64,000 nucleotides of DNA from Aulostomus chinensis (lineage: Eukaryota > Chordata > Actinopteri > Syngnathiformes > Aulostomidae), in assembly GCA_037954235.1 (NCBI GenBank), contig JBBMOA010000007.1, positions 29,384,957 through 29,448,956 on the forward strand, given 5' to 3'. This document shows, in pieces, positions 1 to 12,540 of this stretch. The notes under the pieces were generated by a model. That model searched no databases and was not told where the DNA came from. It saw nothing but the letters and a program-made list of their open reading frames with translations. A program made the position numbers and the translations under genes. Each line of letters begins with the position of its first letter. The first letter of the stretch is position 1.

Positions 1-2499
1 CGGTGAGGAAGGTCAGAGGTCAGCTGGTTTGATCAGTAGCCATCATCCTTCCTCACGGAGAAACACCAGGACTCACATTCATACGGATGCATGTCGTTTT
101 ATCACGTAAAGATGAGAGAAGATTTATGATTCCGTGTTTGTTTCCAAGTGACAGAAAGTGACGTTGAAATGCATCCCAGTGACAGAGAACAATCACCTGC
201 AGGTGAAAAGACAGTTAAGTTTGAGTTTGTGGTCTCCTTTTAAGATCTCTTCAACCTTTGTGTCCAATGCCATAGGAGGGCCCTCTCACAACACTTGCGT
301 CTGATGGCCGGACGTTAATAGCCAGACCAGCCAGTAGAAGGCAGCAAAATCCTGTGTCACCACACATTTAGAACATTTGTCAGGTTGGCTTGTGTTGTCC
401 TCTGCTGCCCTAAAGATCCATTTTTAAGACTCCAAACGACATCTGTGAGGGACATTCCTGATGCCCGGGTCCAGCTCAGGAATGCCGCTTCTTTCCTGAA
501 GTCCTGCAACAGAATTCAATATTTCTGTTCCTCAAAATAAGCCTCCGCTTAGTCTGTAGCATAATTCATTAGCCTGCATTGGTAAGCTTCATTTAGCTTC
601 CTTATATGGTCGAGGTAGAGGTAGGTCCCTTCTACCTGCTCACCATCTGTGTGTGGGTCCACCTGCCCCCGCACCAAACCTGACGAGCCTTGCACTGGGA
701 AGTGTCCTCCCCACTATGTGCTTGAGGGTCATGTTCTGTGAAACCTTCTACTTGGATCCAACTTCATCAAAGAACTCATAGGACCGGTACCAGACGGCTT
801 CAGTCAGAACCAGGACTGCTCCATTAAGCGAGCGGTTCTGGAAATCAAAGTTTGGCCTTTTGTAATTTTCAAATTGCAGGAATTCCTACAATTTCTACCT
901 TTTATCACTGTCGCTTCCTTGTCCGAGGACAAGAACAGCTCAGCCTTGTAAGAATCTGCTCCAGCGTCACTGGAATCCTGCTCTTGCTTTGGGAGAATCA
1001 GGAATCAGAAACCAAACCTGACCAGGTCTTCTGTCCAGTGCATTCACTGTAATGACCTCAAGTTGATGCGACAGAGAACTGGAGATGCGTTGGCATCAGA
1101 ACCAGAAAGACACTTTTATACCAGGCATGATCTGGAAATTCATTGTTGCATTGTTTTGCATCAGGCGTGTTCGCTCGGTGGAGGGGGAGACGATGAAATG
1201 CCGCATGATCCTACGGACGTTCATGAGTCATCAATTCCTGGTTCTGTGAGGACGAAGACAAACGTTAGATCGACAAGGACAGAGGGATCAGATCTCTGTC
1301 TCTCAAATGTCGTTATCATCTCATCCAGGCAGCTGCTTGTTTTTTTCCAAATTCCGGTGTTTTCCTGTTCAGCCATCTGTGATGAATTGAAGCGTCACTA
1401 ACAGACGGAAGGAGACCGGCCTCTGATTGGTGGAATGGTGGATGGGTGCCCTGTGGGTTCCCGCTTATGCAACAAGAATAAATGTTCCCCATCCTCTCTC
1501 TCCTCCGACGGTTATTTTGGGTTTGGTTCAAGACACGCTCAAGGAGGAGAAACCCTCGGCTGTGACTCACAGCAGCCACCGGCCAGAGATGTTGACCTTT
1601 GACCTGCTGCTTCATACACAGCATAAATGGTCAGGAGGATTAAACTCTGCTTTAAAGCTCTCTTACGTTAACACTTTAAGTTATATCTCTCAAACTCTGC
1701 TATAATACAAAAAAGTATGAATAAAAAGAAAAGACAGGATGAGAAAGATTGTTTATATGCGACCAGATGATTTGCATGACAAGTTTAGACTGCATATTAT
1801 GGGATGGCCTTCCTTTTCAGTTCTGTTGAGGTGAGCCAGGCCAACATGTCATCACCCAGACTGATGGGACTATGTTCCCTGGATGCGGGGAACCTGGTGA
1901 CCACTTGATCTACAGTCTTGTGTTGGGTCCCTGAACTCTGTGAGACCCTGCTTCTTTTTCACTGTCTCTTAGCGTCCAGTGCTTGTCCTCTGGAGGGCTG
2001 TCCTCTGGAGGGTCCTGGCCAGGATTGTCTGTGGGGTGGTTGATGCAGCCTAGATGGTTCTGCTGACCTCCACTGGTTCCCCTTCTACTCCTGCTGAGGA
2101 CTAGAGTTTGAGAGCTCGCAGGAGCCCAACCAGACAACTCAGGTGAACACGTGAATGCTTGTCTGAACTGAGTCAGACACGACTGACGTGGCGGCACTCA
2201 AAGCTTCTAGTTTTCTCACTTGTACTTCTGCACACTAATGTACATTTTATTACTTAATCGCCCAAAGAAACCTCCTCTGGTTCCTCCTTTTCAATCAGCC
2301 TGACTTCTCGTCAAGGCCTCTCCCTCCAGTCCTCATTCTCCTCCTCCTCTTATTTTGTAGGCGAATCTGAATGAACTTGACTCCTCTCCCGTGGGAGTTG
2401 AGCCTGTTTTGTTTCTTGTCCTTGGGAATGTCAATGCGGCTGCAGCTCGTTCATCACCATCTCCTGCCCATCCATCGCCCGCTGCCTCTCTCTGTCTCA

Positions 2500-2502
<3 letters not shown>

Positions 2503-2565
<63 letters not shown>
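2503..2565 (+). repeat. (GT)n microsatellite
   Basis: About 31 uninterrupted GT units. It gives a false Val/Cys-rich frame. Confidence 0.97.
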
Positions 2566-2566
<1 letters not shown>

Positions 2567-5000
2567 AGATGTTCCTGCAGTAAATAAAGTCTGTGTGTGT
2601 GCTGCAGGATTATGAGGTGATAAAACAACACAACATTGTCACTGTTTGATTTAGCTCAGAGAGCTTCCTGATCCTTGTTTTCTCCATCACTCTTTGGCCT
2701 ACACTCCAAAATCAAGTTCCAGTTAATAAAACAAAATTGATCCCTCACACTCTCCCTAGAAGAGGGTGACGTGTTTTTAAACCCGGGTCATAGTTAAGTT
2801 TTACCGTCAGGTTATCAAAACTTCCAGGAAATGACATTTGAATTTGCCTCCCATAAAACACAAATAATTGAGCCTAACTATCTGTCTTTGTGCATGATGT
2901 CAGGAAACCCTTGGGTGACATCATGGAGGGTTCACCCAGCAGTTCAACACAACAACAGACACGTTTCTTTACAGGTGTTGAGACACGATCTCCATCCCTA
3001 CACAGGATGCAATCAACATTGAGCTGATCTGAAGTCAGGTGGTGGAGGAAGCAGCTCCAGAAGGGAACCCCAACCTTCTCTTTCCCCGCCCACATTGACC
3101 AGCTCTGACTGGAGGATCCCGAGGTGTTCCCAGGCCCGTCTGGAGATAGAGTCCTTTCACCTGGTCTTGGTCTGACCCACAATCTCCTCCCAGCCCGACG
3201 GGCCTGGATCACCTCCCTCAGGAGGCACCCTAACTGTGTCCCTCATGAAGGACGGAACCTCTCACCTTATTCCTCAGGGAGACACCAGACACCCTCCTGA
3301 GCAAACTTAATATGTCACATACAACACAGGAAAACATCATTCAAGGCCACTGCAGAACTCCACACCGACAGAACGTGCAGTTTTTCGTCGCCACTTTCGT
3401 CAAGTGCTTCTGGGGAAATGTTGTGTCTCTTTGAATTAAATCAATGATTATGGAGACTTTGTCTGCTTGACTAAGCTGGGAAAACATGATAAAATATGTA
3501 GACTCTGTCTTGGTCTCCAAAACCCTCCATGGTCTGGCCCCCCTCCCTTCCTTCCTCAAGAGAAACAAGCCAACTACGGTGATTCGGAACCAGTGTTTTC
3601 ACATTAGGCTCCGCAGACCTGGACCAGCAGGTGCCAGCTCATGCTTCATTTACCAAACACCTGAAAGCAGCTAGAAAATCCAAACTGTTCCCATCATCCA
3701 TTTTGAACACCCCGGTGTGAGGGTGATGTGCTGGTGACGTCTCAGGTCATATGTGCTGTTTTCACCCCTTGTGTAGTGATTTAACTGATATTGGTTCTTA
3801 TAATTGTTGTTGTTGACATCAACAACCTGCCAAGGGACAACAGATGAAATTAGCTGGCAGCTAATTAAATAAATGCCCATTTATATGCACAGTCCCTCTT
3901 AAAATAAATGAATCTTACATCTCTTTGCTACTGCTCTCGTCCCAGTCCTGTCCGTCTCCTGGAGGCCCCCCCAAACCGCTCAGCCTTTTGCATGCTCAGC
4001 GTCACCTGTCGCTCCTCATCAGTCACACCTGTAATCAGCTCAGTCAGTGGGTCTTTGCTCCATTACATCATTTATGAGTGAATCCCACCTCATTCTTATG
4101 ACAGCAGACAAAGCTGAAGTGTCAGGACAGTGTGATTTAGGTCACATGACCATGATGTGACGTTTGCGCCGCGGTTCCTGGGCAGCACGTTTGAGGTTTC
4201 TCTTCACTCCTCTTCCCTGATTTTTCAGGTCAGCCCGAGGCTCGGCTGTCCTGCTGCTTGTCCTCTCTGACATGTTGTGAAATGTGCCTGTGATTTGCGG
4301 TGCGGCGGTGTGTTGAGTCACAGCGTGGAGCGGCGTTGACGAGCGCAGACTGTAACCTGACATTTATTGGGTTGCGGACAGACATGTTTTTTTGCCTGAA
4401 TGATTCATTGGAGGAGGAGCTGCTGTCTCAGGAGGTTTGCTCCAAAGTCAGGGAGCCATCTTCTTCTTCTTGTGTCTCTGCGCGCACTTCATGCTTCATT
4501 TGTGTTTCCGCCACACTCCCACACTCGTCTCCTCCTCTTCCTCGCCGCCGCTGCTGCTCGGCCGTCACATCTTAGTGTGTCAGCAGCTCAGACTGCTGTG
4601 GGACAGCCTTTTTACCCTGTAGTTTCATCTGCCACTTGGTTCTGAGTGACAGCACCAGACCAGCGATATTTAGGGCCAGAAGCAGGAGTGGAACAAGGGA
4701 TTATTTTATGATTAATGAATCTCCTGGTTATTTTTAAGATGAAGAAATTTCCCAAGGCCACTAGTGAGTGAAAACTGTTGTGACAAACACTTTTTCTGCC
4801 CAAATCTCTGATCTTACAGTTGGTATTTACTCATTTATTGCTGTGTTTTGGCTCGGCTGGCACTTGATAAAGGGCCGAACATCTGGACTCAGCATCTGAG
4901 CGCTGGTTTCAGGGGACTTCCATGTGTCTCTCCTGAGGGCCGGAGGCATTAGAGAAGAGACAATAAACTGGCCTGGGCTCAGAACACTGAAGCCCATTAT

Positions 5001-5640
5001 AAGAAAGGACAGAGCCGCCTCTACTTCCTGAGGAGGCTCAGGTCCTTCAACATCTGCAGGGCAATCCTGGGGATGTTCTACGAGTCTGTGGTTTCCAGTG
5101 TGGTTCTGTGTGCTGGGGCAGCAGACTGAGGACTGCAAACACAAACAGACTCAATAAACTCATCCGCAAAGCTGGTGATGTGGTGGGGGTGAAACTGGAC
5201 TCCTAAGAGACAGTGATGGAGAGAAGGATGCTTCTGAAACTACGGAGCATCCAGGACAACACCACCCACCCCCTCCATCAGCTCCCGGTCCGACGCAGGA
5301 GTACACTGACCAACAGACTCAGACCCCCCACCTCAAAAACTGAGCTCCACAGAAGGTTCTTTCTCCCAGTGGCAATGAAACTGTACAATACAGCTCTGTG
5401 ATTGCACTGTCAACCATCCACACTCACTGCACTGTCTTTGGGTTCATTCATGTAAATGACCCACTGTTTGCTCTAATTTTCTTTTTTACACTGCTCTTTT
5501 GCACTTTGTATGTCGTCTTTCCTGTCATCGTGTGCATGGCCTTGTTCTCTCTTCAGTCCCTGTCTACTGTTGTTGAGAGGAGCCGTGTCTCCAACAGAAT
5601 TTCCCTGGGGATGAGTCAAGGATTCTGATTCTGATTCTGG
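5001..5640 (+). mobile_element. Decayed non-LTR retrotransposon (CR1/L2-like) 3' end
   Basis: The plus strand encodes the C-terminal part of a LINE reverse-transcriptase protein: KKGQSRLYFLRRLRSFNIC, then FYESVV, then after a frame change RLNKLIRKAGDVVG, and finally HRRFFLPVAMKLYNTAL with its own stop at 5399-5401. It is broken by a frameshift near 5113 and an in-frame TAA at 5204-5206, so it is dead. About 240 bp of 3' UTR follow and end in three ATTCTG hexamers, the kind of short tandem tail seen on CR1/L2 elements. The upstream part of the element is missing (5' truncation). The clade is my inference; a related fish clade is possible. Confidence 0.75.
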
Positions 5641-5679
5641 TTGTATTTTCAGGTTGTCCATCCGTCCCTCTCTCATTAA

Positions 5680-5782
5680 CTCTATTTCTGGAACGTCCTG
5701 AGGGAATTTCTTCAAATTTGGCACAACCGTCCACTGGGACTCAAAGATGGAGTGAAAAGATTTTGGTTGTCAAACATGACGC
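5680..5782 (+). repeat. Unnamed repeat family 2, copy
   Basis: GGAACGTCCTGAGGGAATTT, CTTCAAATTTGGCACAAC, CCACTGGGACTCAAAGATG and TTTTGGTTGTCAAA. It follows the LINE tail almost directly. I recognise the phrase from fish intergenic sequence but have no family name. Confidence 0.65.
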
Positions 5783-6316
5783 TTGCTGTGACAGGCACAC
5801 TCTGCTGTGGCATTCAGCTACAATAGATTTTCAATTATGATAGCAGATTATGTAAAGGTCAGAGGGCTCTTGTACGAACCCAGTCACAGCCCCATATCAG
5901 CGGCCTGGCCTTCACATTTCAGGTTTTTCATTCCTATTTAATTTCAGTGCGTCTGGGGGGATGTAGTTGTCTGGTGATGTGACTGCTGAACTGAAAAGCC
6001 CTTCAGCTCGTCCTGATGGGGGATCTGATGAGCAGCTTGTAATTATTCCTGACGCGACTCCTGACAGTTTGATGCCGGCTGGTTGCTGGTTTGAGGCTCA
6101 GCTTCCTGCTGCGTTTTGGAGCAACTCCTTCCTGTTTGTGCTGATAACTGAAGGAAATGGACGTTTGACAGCAGCAGATTCACATTTCAAAGTCAAAAGT
6201 GAACCTCTGCAGGTGGGAGTCCCTCCACAGGACATCAGGAACTCTGTTTCCTCACCAAACATGATTCTTCTGCCTGTTTGATCTCAGACCTGGACTGGGG
6301 CAGTTCCCCTACAGGC

Positions 6317-6344
6317 TTTTTTTTTGGGGGGGGGGGGGGGGGGG
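6317..6344 (+). repeat. T9-G19 homopolymer pair
   Basis: Nine T followed directly by nineteen G. The G run lies on the transcribed-sense strand of grm8. Confidence 0.9.
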
Positions 6345-7494
6345 ACAGGATCTTTGATAGGAGCTGTGGTTTGTTAACAACTCTTTTTTTTTGTCTGTTT
6401 TGATTCTTTTCTTTAATCTAAAATCCTCAAAGGCGAGAGAAGACAACAACCCAGATAACACCACTTCTCTGAGCAGCCTTGGCAATCACCGTGACTGCCG
6501 CCGCACTGTCTGCTGAATGTTTTTCTTGCCAGGTGAAGAGGCTTATAACCTGTGCGGGTCCTTTATGAGAACTGTTATTACTCTGTTGCCCTTCTTTTTC
6601 TCCAGACTTGTACATTCAGCTCTCACTTCTTATCCTGTTGTTTCTTTTCCGTTTCCTTATATTTCTTCAGATCTGAGAACAGCAGACTGAAGCCTGCAGA
6701 TGCTCACATTGATGTCTTTCTCATTAGAATACAGTCACAATTCAGGGTCAAATCAGGAAAGTATCCCTGGAATACATGCAGGTTTTATTTCCAACTTTTC
6801 TGCTTCCTTTCAATGAATCAGCATCCTGATGGAGTGACTACAGAGTTAGTTTTTTACTTTTATGACAGTGACATCATAGTTAAAGTTGATCTGACGTCTT
6901 TAGGGCTGGAGAATGAGGGGTCACCCTGGCGACCCCTGACATCAGACCCTGAGTGCCCCCCAAATTTTATTTGCAGCCTAGCACCTTACATTTCTTTTTG
7001 CTTAGCATCTGATTGACTTGCACCATTTCTAGATCCATGAGCCCCGGCATTCCAAGATGAGGTGGTTTTCCTCTCATTTGGGCTGCTTTTGATCACATTG
7101 GACAGTAAAACCCACAAGCCCCTGAAATAGCTGTGGTGGTGCCATATATAAAACTCTAGTTCCTCTCTTTAGCTGCTTTCACTCATCATGTCAGTTCCAT
7201 CATTTTAATGCCTCTGTGTGTCGTTCCAAACCCAGACACAGCGGTGTTTCGTTTCTTGGTGGGGTTCTCACAGCGACAGGGCAGCGATGTGGTATTTCAC
7301 TTGTGCTGGATGCTGGATAGGAGCTGTTATCCCAGGGGTTCATTAGAAGGTGTGAAAGATTTAATTAAAATGTATCAAGAATCTCCCAGCAGGTTGCGAT
7401 TGACAGGTTTGGGGATGCTGAGTCAGGCTTGACATTGAAACGTTAACAAACATCTCCACGCTAACAGAATAAGGCAGGTGATATACATAAGGAG

Positions 7495-7751
7495 GGGAGG
7501 CGTGGCTCAGAGGTAGGGTGGCCATCTAGCAAGCGAAGGGTCACTGGTTCGATCCTCATGTCCCTCGGTGACCATGTCCAGGTGTCCTTGAGCTAGATAC
7601 TGAGCTCCTAATTGCTCCTGATGGCCCCGGGATGGACTGGTGACCCGTCCAGGGTGAACCCCGCCTTTCACCCAATGTCAGCTGGGATAGGCTCCACCCC
7701 CCTTGTCACCCTTAACAGATAAATGGCATAGAAAATGGATGGATGGATGTG
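7495..7751 (+). mobile_element. tRNA-derived SINE with target-site duplication
   Basis: The head carries an RNA polymerase III A box (TGGCTCAGAGG, 7503-7513) and a B box (GGTTCGATCCT, 7545-7555). The body contains the fish-SINE phrase around GTGTCCTTGAGCTAGATACTGA. The tail (from about 7632) contains GACTGGTGACCCGTCCAGGG and GCTGGGATAGGCTCCACCCC and ends in GGAT repeats. The 9-bp sequence CATAAGGAG flanks it at 7486-7494 and 7752-7760, which fixes both ends. The intact duplication suggests a fairly recent insertion. The family name is not known to me. Confidence 0.85.
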
Positions 7752-9754
7752 CATAAGGAGCAAAGCAGCTCTTAAACGACGGTGGGCAGCTGGAGATGTG
7801 CTCCAGTCCTTAAGGCGTGTTTGCACTTCCTTTCCTCGCTATAATTGAGCTACAGTGTCGGACTGGTGTTCCACACTCCTGATGCCCGCTCAGCACTCCG
7901 TTGCAGTTGGGGGCAACAGTGTACCATGTTTGTTATTGGCTATAAAAATGGTTTTGTTGTTTTTAGCTGAGCAAGAAAATAAGGGAAAAAAGAATCAAGT
8001 GTGAGACTGCTGAAAGACTGTGGGGTGCAATCAAGAGCTGAGTGGAGCCTGAGCGGTCGCCTGCAGACCCTCGTGGACAGACGGACGAGAACACTGATGT
8101 CACACCAACCAAAGCAAACTGTGAAGCAGCCGTAATGAATCCAGAACGTCTACATTCAGTACAACCAACTTGCTTCAAGCTGGTACGTTCATCTTGGTCA
8201 GCACAGCCGCTCTCCTGCTGAATCCTGACCTTCATTCATCCAGACCTGTTCATTCACCTGCACTGATCCAGAACATGGCAGTTCATACACACAGTCCAGA
8301 ATTGTGACTTAAAGTGGATATCAATGGCTTCATGAGTAGAAAAGGTTGTGTATTGTTCAGATGATCTGACTCTGACATGAACTACAGGTCCAGTTTCAGT
8401 CATGCACCACACTGGTTTTCCACTGGTCGTGCTGTTGAAGCAGCATCAGTGTCCAGTCTGGTTGACGCTGTGTGGTCTGGACTCATTTGGGTGTGACTGC
8501 AGCACCAGTCACGCTGCCTGATGTGCGATCTGGATCCAGTTGTTACAAACTTGAATCCTGATGTTTCCTGCTGCAGGCTGCAGATGGTCACAGGACGCCG
8601 GGTCAAAGCTGAAAACGTGTCGCGTCGTTTCTCTCAGAGCCTCCGGAGAATGATGTCACTGCATGTCGTCGCGACCGTTCTTCCAGATTACCATCAAGCA
8701 GCTCTTCAGATTGTCCTCTTCACGTCTCTCCACAGCAGGCGAGCGTCACTGTGACATTTTGGGGTTAAGTTGTGGGAGGGCGGCGCCCTCCACCCAGAGC
8801 AGGATGTGATGCTCGCTGACAGGCATCTGCCGACACTCATTCATCATTCAGCCTTCACCCCCAGTTTAGCAGAGGCTTGTTATTGGTGGAGCGGACCACC
8901 TGAGATGAGAGCACGCACTGGGCTTCAGGAGATGAAAGTCAGACTGAGATTTGATGTTTTACTGCATAATTATACAGAAATAGGTCTGGAAGGTCTGAGT
9001 CCATAAATGAAGGTTGGAGTGAGGCTCATCGGATGAAGTAAGAGCATCTCCTTGTTTCTGATGTGACAGGTCAGGACACCCCGTTATCCTGGGAATGCAC
9101 TGCCCCTGATGGGTTGAATGAATCACATGAGTCACAGCGTTGTAGGCCACAGCTGGGCCACTGTATCGGTTAGCCTGCTGCTAACTTGAATGTAGATCAA
9201 TAATTATAATCTTCCAAATGTTGTCAGACCAAAATGCATTGTACAGATTGTATTTGCAGGGTTTTTCAGGCTTTTATTCCAGCATCTTTACAGCTGAAAC
9301 AGTAGTGACAGCACCGAGGAGCCTGTGTTCTGCACTGTAACTTAAAAAAACAACTTTATGTTGATGTACTGCCCCCCCCCCCACAGTGCTTCTCTCTCAC
9401 CCCGCATATCAGCTCAGAACCTGCTGCCTGTCATCACTCCATCACTGTCTGACACAGAAAATGAGGCCCATTATTTATGTGCAGGATCCCCATTAGCGTG
9501 ATGAACAAATGTTTCCGTCCCGTTCAGACGTTCGTCCTCATCTGAGAAACAGGCTGACGTGTCTGAAGAAAAGCACACAACAGCAAGTTTAACAGTCCAA
9601 TCAGTCACATCAGCACCACAAATCATAACAGCTGCACATATTCGCTGTCCTGCTGCTGCAACCACCTCCTTCCTCTGCAGGAGGAGGAAGCTTCACTCTG
9701 ACACAGACCGCTTACGTCACCGGTTTGGAAGTATTTAGAAAAATGTGAATACAT

Positions 9755-9840
9755 CAAATCAAAGTGTTAATTGTCATATGCACAGCAGACAAACATGTTT
9801 CCCTGTACAATGAAACTCTTCCTTTGCTGTCCACTCAAAA
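9755..9840 (+). repeat. Dispersed repeat fragment (TTTATTGTCA-type tail)
   Basis: AAAGTGTTAATTGTCATATG, a CA-rich step, then ACAATGAAACTCTTCCTTTG. It is clearly related to 51896-51965, where the same order occurs. It resembles the 3' ends of fish LINE-derived repeats; the family is not named. Confidence 0.6.
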
Positions 9841-12480
9841 ATGAACTGCAGGATATCACAGCATCAGCATTTTTTTTATCCTTTTTATCAAAAATTTGTC
9901 ACAAAAATTCAATAGCAGCACAAACGTTTTTCAACCAGGGAACATTTTAGAAGCAGCACATCCCCTTGTTTTCTCTGTAAAAGGTTTGAAATTGTCCAAA
10001 CCTGCCTGGATGCAGCTCTCACCCACACATTATAATCCTCCGCCCTCGCTTCAACAATCCCCCCAAAACCCAACAATTAAACCAGCCTGAGGTCGGAGCC
10101 CATTGTTATACACAGAATGATCAGTAATTAGCTGTATTGAGCCGAGCTCTCAGAGGACACGCCGGCTTCCTCTGGAGATGGAGAATTACCTCGCTGCTCA
10201 AGATATCGAGCTGAAAGCTCCAATCCTCATCTTCACTCAGCAGTGAATGAGACGCTTTAACAGACATGATGTGGGCAGTCGCACCATAATTACCGCATCT
10301 ACCATCTCAGTGGAAGAATTGCCTGCTAGTCTCTTTGGTGGGAGACCATTAACAACTGTCCCAAGTTTTGTTTTGTAGTAAATGAGTGTAAAAATCACAT
10401 TGATCAGATGCTCCACTGACGCGAGGTGCACATCAGACATTGTGATACATTTACTGAATGTCAAGTTCAATGGAAGCTCTGGAAGAAACACAAGTTCTGA
10501 AACATTTTGCCACTAAAACTTCCCATAAAGTATTCGAAGCAAAAACAATCCAACAAAAGCAGTGTTTTCTGCACAGCCCCTCTGGTACTGTCTCGTACTG
10601 ACTTGGAGTCCATAGGTCACATGACATGGAAGCGATTGGAAGAAATACAATGACTTTGGCATTTTATAAACTTTTTTTTTTAACGAGAATGCAACAGAAT
10701 TTTCTGATCCACTGCTAATTTCTGATTTTGATTAGTTTTGTTTGACAGAGGGAGAGAAATAGATTAATAGAAACAGCAGTTAGTTGATTCAAAAATGAAG
10801 CCTGACTGCAGTTTATGGATATTTATTGAACCACAAGATTCTTCAGCGATTTATCTGTGATTGATTTCTGTTCTGAGTCCAAGCACCCGTATCTGACACA
10901 TTAAATCTGGCAGGTGTCGATGGGTCGGGGAACCGTTGCACCCTCCTGCTGGCTGCTGGAGACGGACCGAAGCAGCAGAGAATCACTACAGCAGAGAAAC
11001 CGACAATGTGAACTTTCCCTGGGCAGGATGGATGGATTTCAGGGGGAAGGAGGGGGAGAGAGGGCAGGCTGGCAACTGCGTGACATGGTCATAAATTAAA
11101 ATTGTCTGGGCGACGCTAACGCCGATGTTAATGTGTGACAGTGATGAAGATAAATGTAAACACTCCCGGCTCGTGGAGGTGAACGGGTAGAAAAACGAAC
11201 AGGCTGCTTCAGGGCCATAGATGAGCATTAAGAGGTGGCAGCGGAAGGTCAGACTGAGCTGAACTGGTGATGTTTTGACCTCCGCACTGAGAGCTTTCAT
11301 ATGCTAATGTGTTTGAGCCACAGCGTGTTTCCTGTCAGACCTGTGGATCTTTGCTGCCTTCCAGACACATTGGATGTCAAGATTTTCTGACCGACTGCTT
11401 TTACTTTTACTTTTACTGCCGACATGGACACCACTTAGTCATACCGGAGCAAGTCTACGGTCCCTCAGCCCTATGGTCCCTCTCCCTGACCCCCTGCTCC
11501 AAATGTGGGGCCTTGATGGGGAAAGGTTTCAGCACCCACTCAAGCACGCGTTGTAGACGGTAACCCAAAAGGCTGTGCAGCCATCTGGTTTTTATCAGTT
11601 TTGATAGAATATTTTGATTCATGGTGTTAAAACCCTGGGACAAGTAGTTAAACTGGATTATCCATCAAAGATAACAACAACTAATTAGTCAGGCATAATC
11701 CTCCATTAGAGCTATTTAACATGTCGTCGTTCAGTCATGTGACTGAACAAACCAAACTCAGACAGCGTTTGAGGCTTCAGAGAAGCAAGTGGGTCAGTTC
11801 CTGTTTGAGGCCTGGGTGTAAGTGGGACAGCCCATATAAATAATGTGTAAAAATACACTTACAATGCAGAAAAGACTGCTGCAGATTCTTCCTGCTGTCT
11901 GCTGGTTATTCCCCTTTGACTCAAACCACTGTGGGAACAAAACTGAGCAAAGAAAGATCCACTTTCACCCTTAAAACCAACAGTTTCATCCTGAAGATGG
12001 ATGACTGGGGTGTTTGTCTCGCAGCAGGGTTACATGTCCGTTTTTTTCCCCTCAAACTTTATGGAGGGCGTAGTTTAGCCCAAGGAAGAGCTCATTACAT
12101 TTTTATGCATATTCGTCACGGTGCCACCCGGTAAAACAGGAAGTGATTTGTCTTTAACATCCATTCGTAACTCGAGCTCATCGTCCAGGTTGACACACCT
12201 CTTCTTTATCCAGCTGTACGCTCAGGAATCATCATGACTGCTAAAAACAAACAGTACTCACTCACGGTAGCACCAAGTGCGCTGGCGCACAAGTCGAACC
12301 AACTCGCTCACGCTTGTCTGAGGTTGTTCAGTCACATCCAACTGGAAGTGCTGTCGTTGGTTTCTGAGTCAAATCAAAGCGTTAGAGGATAACGGATCAT
12401 ACGGGTGGACACAGAAGACCTGGATTATACCGTATGATGACCTGGAGCAAACGCAGATTGTTGTTCGCCGTCAGTCAGGA

Positions 12481-12540
12481 TTAGCTTCAAGCTAAATATA
12501 CGTGGTGGGCTCTTTCTGTGCTCTGCTGTTACAAAGACGT
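12481..12540 (-). repeat. Unnamed repeat family 1, copy (reverse)
   Basis: TTAGCTTCAAGCTAAATATA then CGTGG and a CTC-rich step, the reverse of the family core TTTAGCTTGAAGCTAA. A forward piece that matches the 3' part of the 44662 copy (CATCGTCCAG, TTTATCCAGCTGTACG) lies at 12178-12225. Confidence 0.7.

Noticed and set aside
3486..3674. Possible second LINE fragment (KTLHGLAPLPSFLKRNKPTT)
   Set aside because: The 'GLAP' phrase recalls LINE C-termini, but no further domain, frame continuity or tail supports it.
6552..7016. 154-codon open frame
   Set aside because: Phe/Ser/Cys-rich text without family resemblance; no splice or promoter context; inside a long intron.
7495..7565. Functional tRNA gene
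   Set aside because: The A and B boxes are good, but the sequence continues into a SINE body and tail and does not fold as a full tRNA with an acceptor stem.
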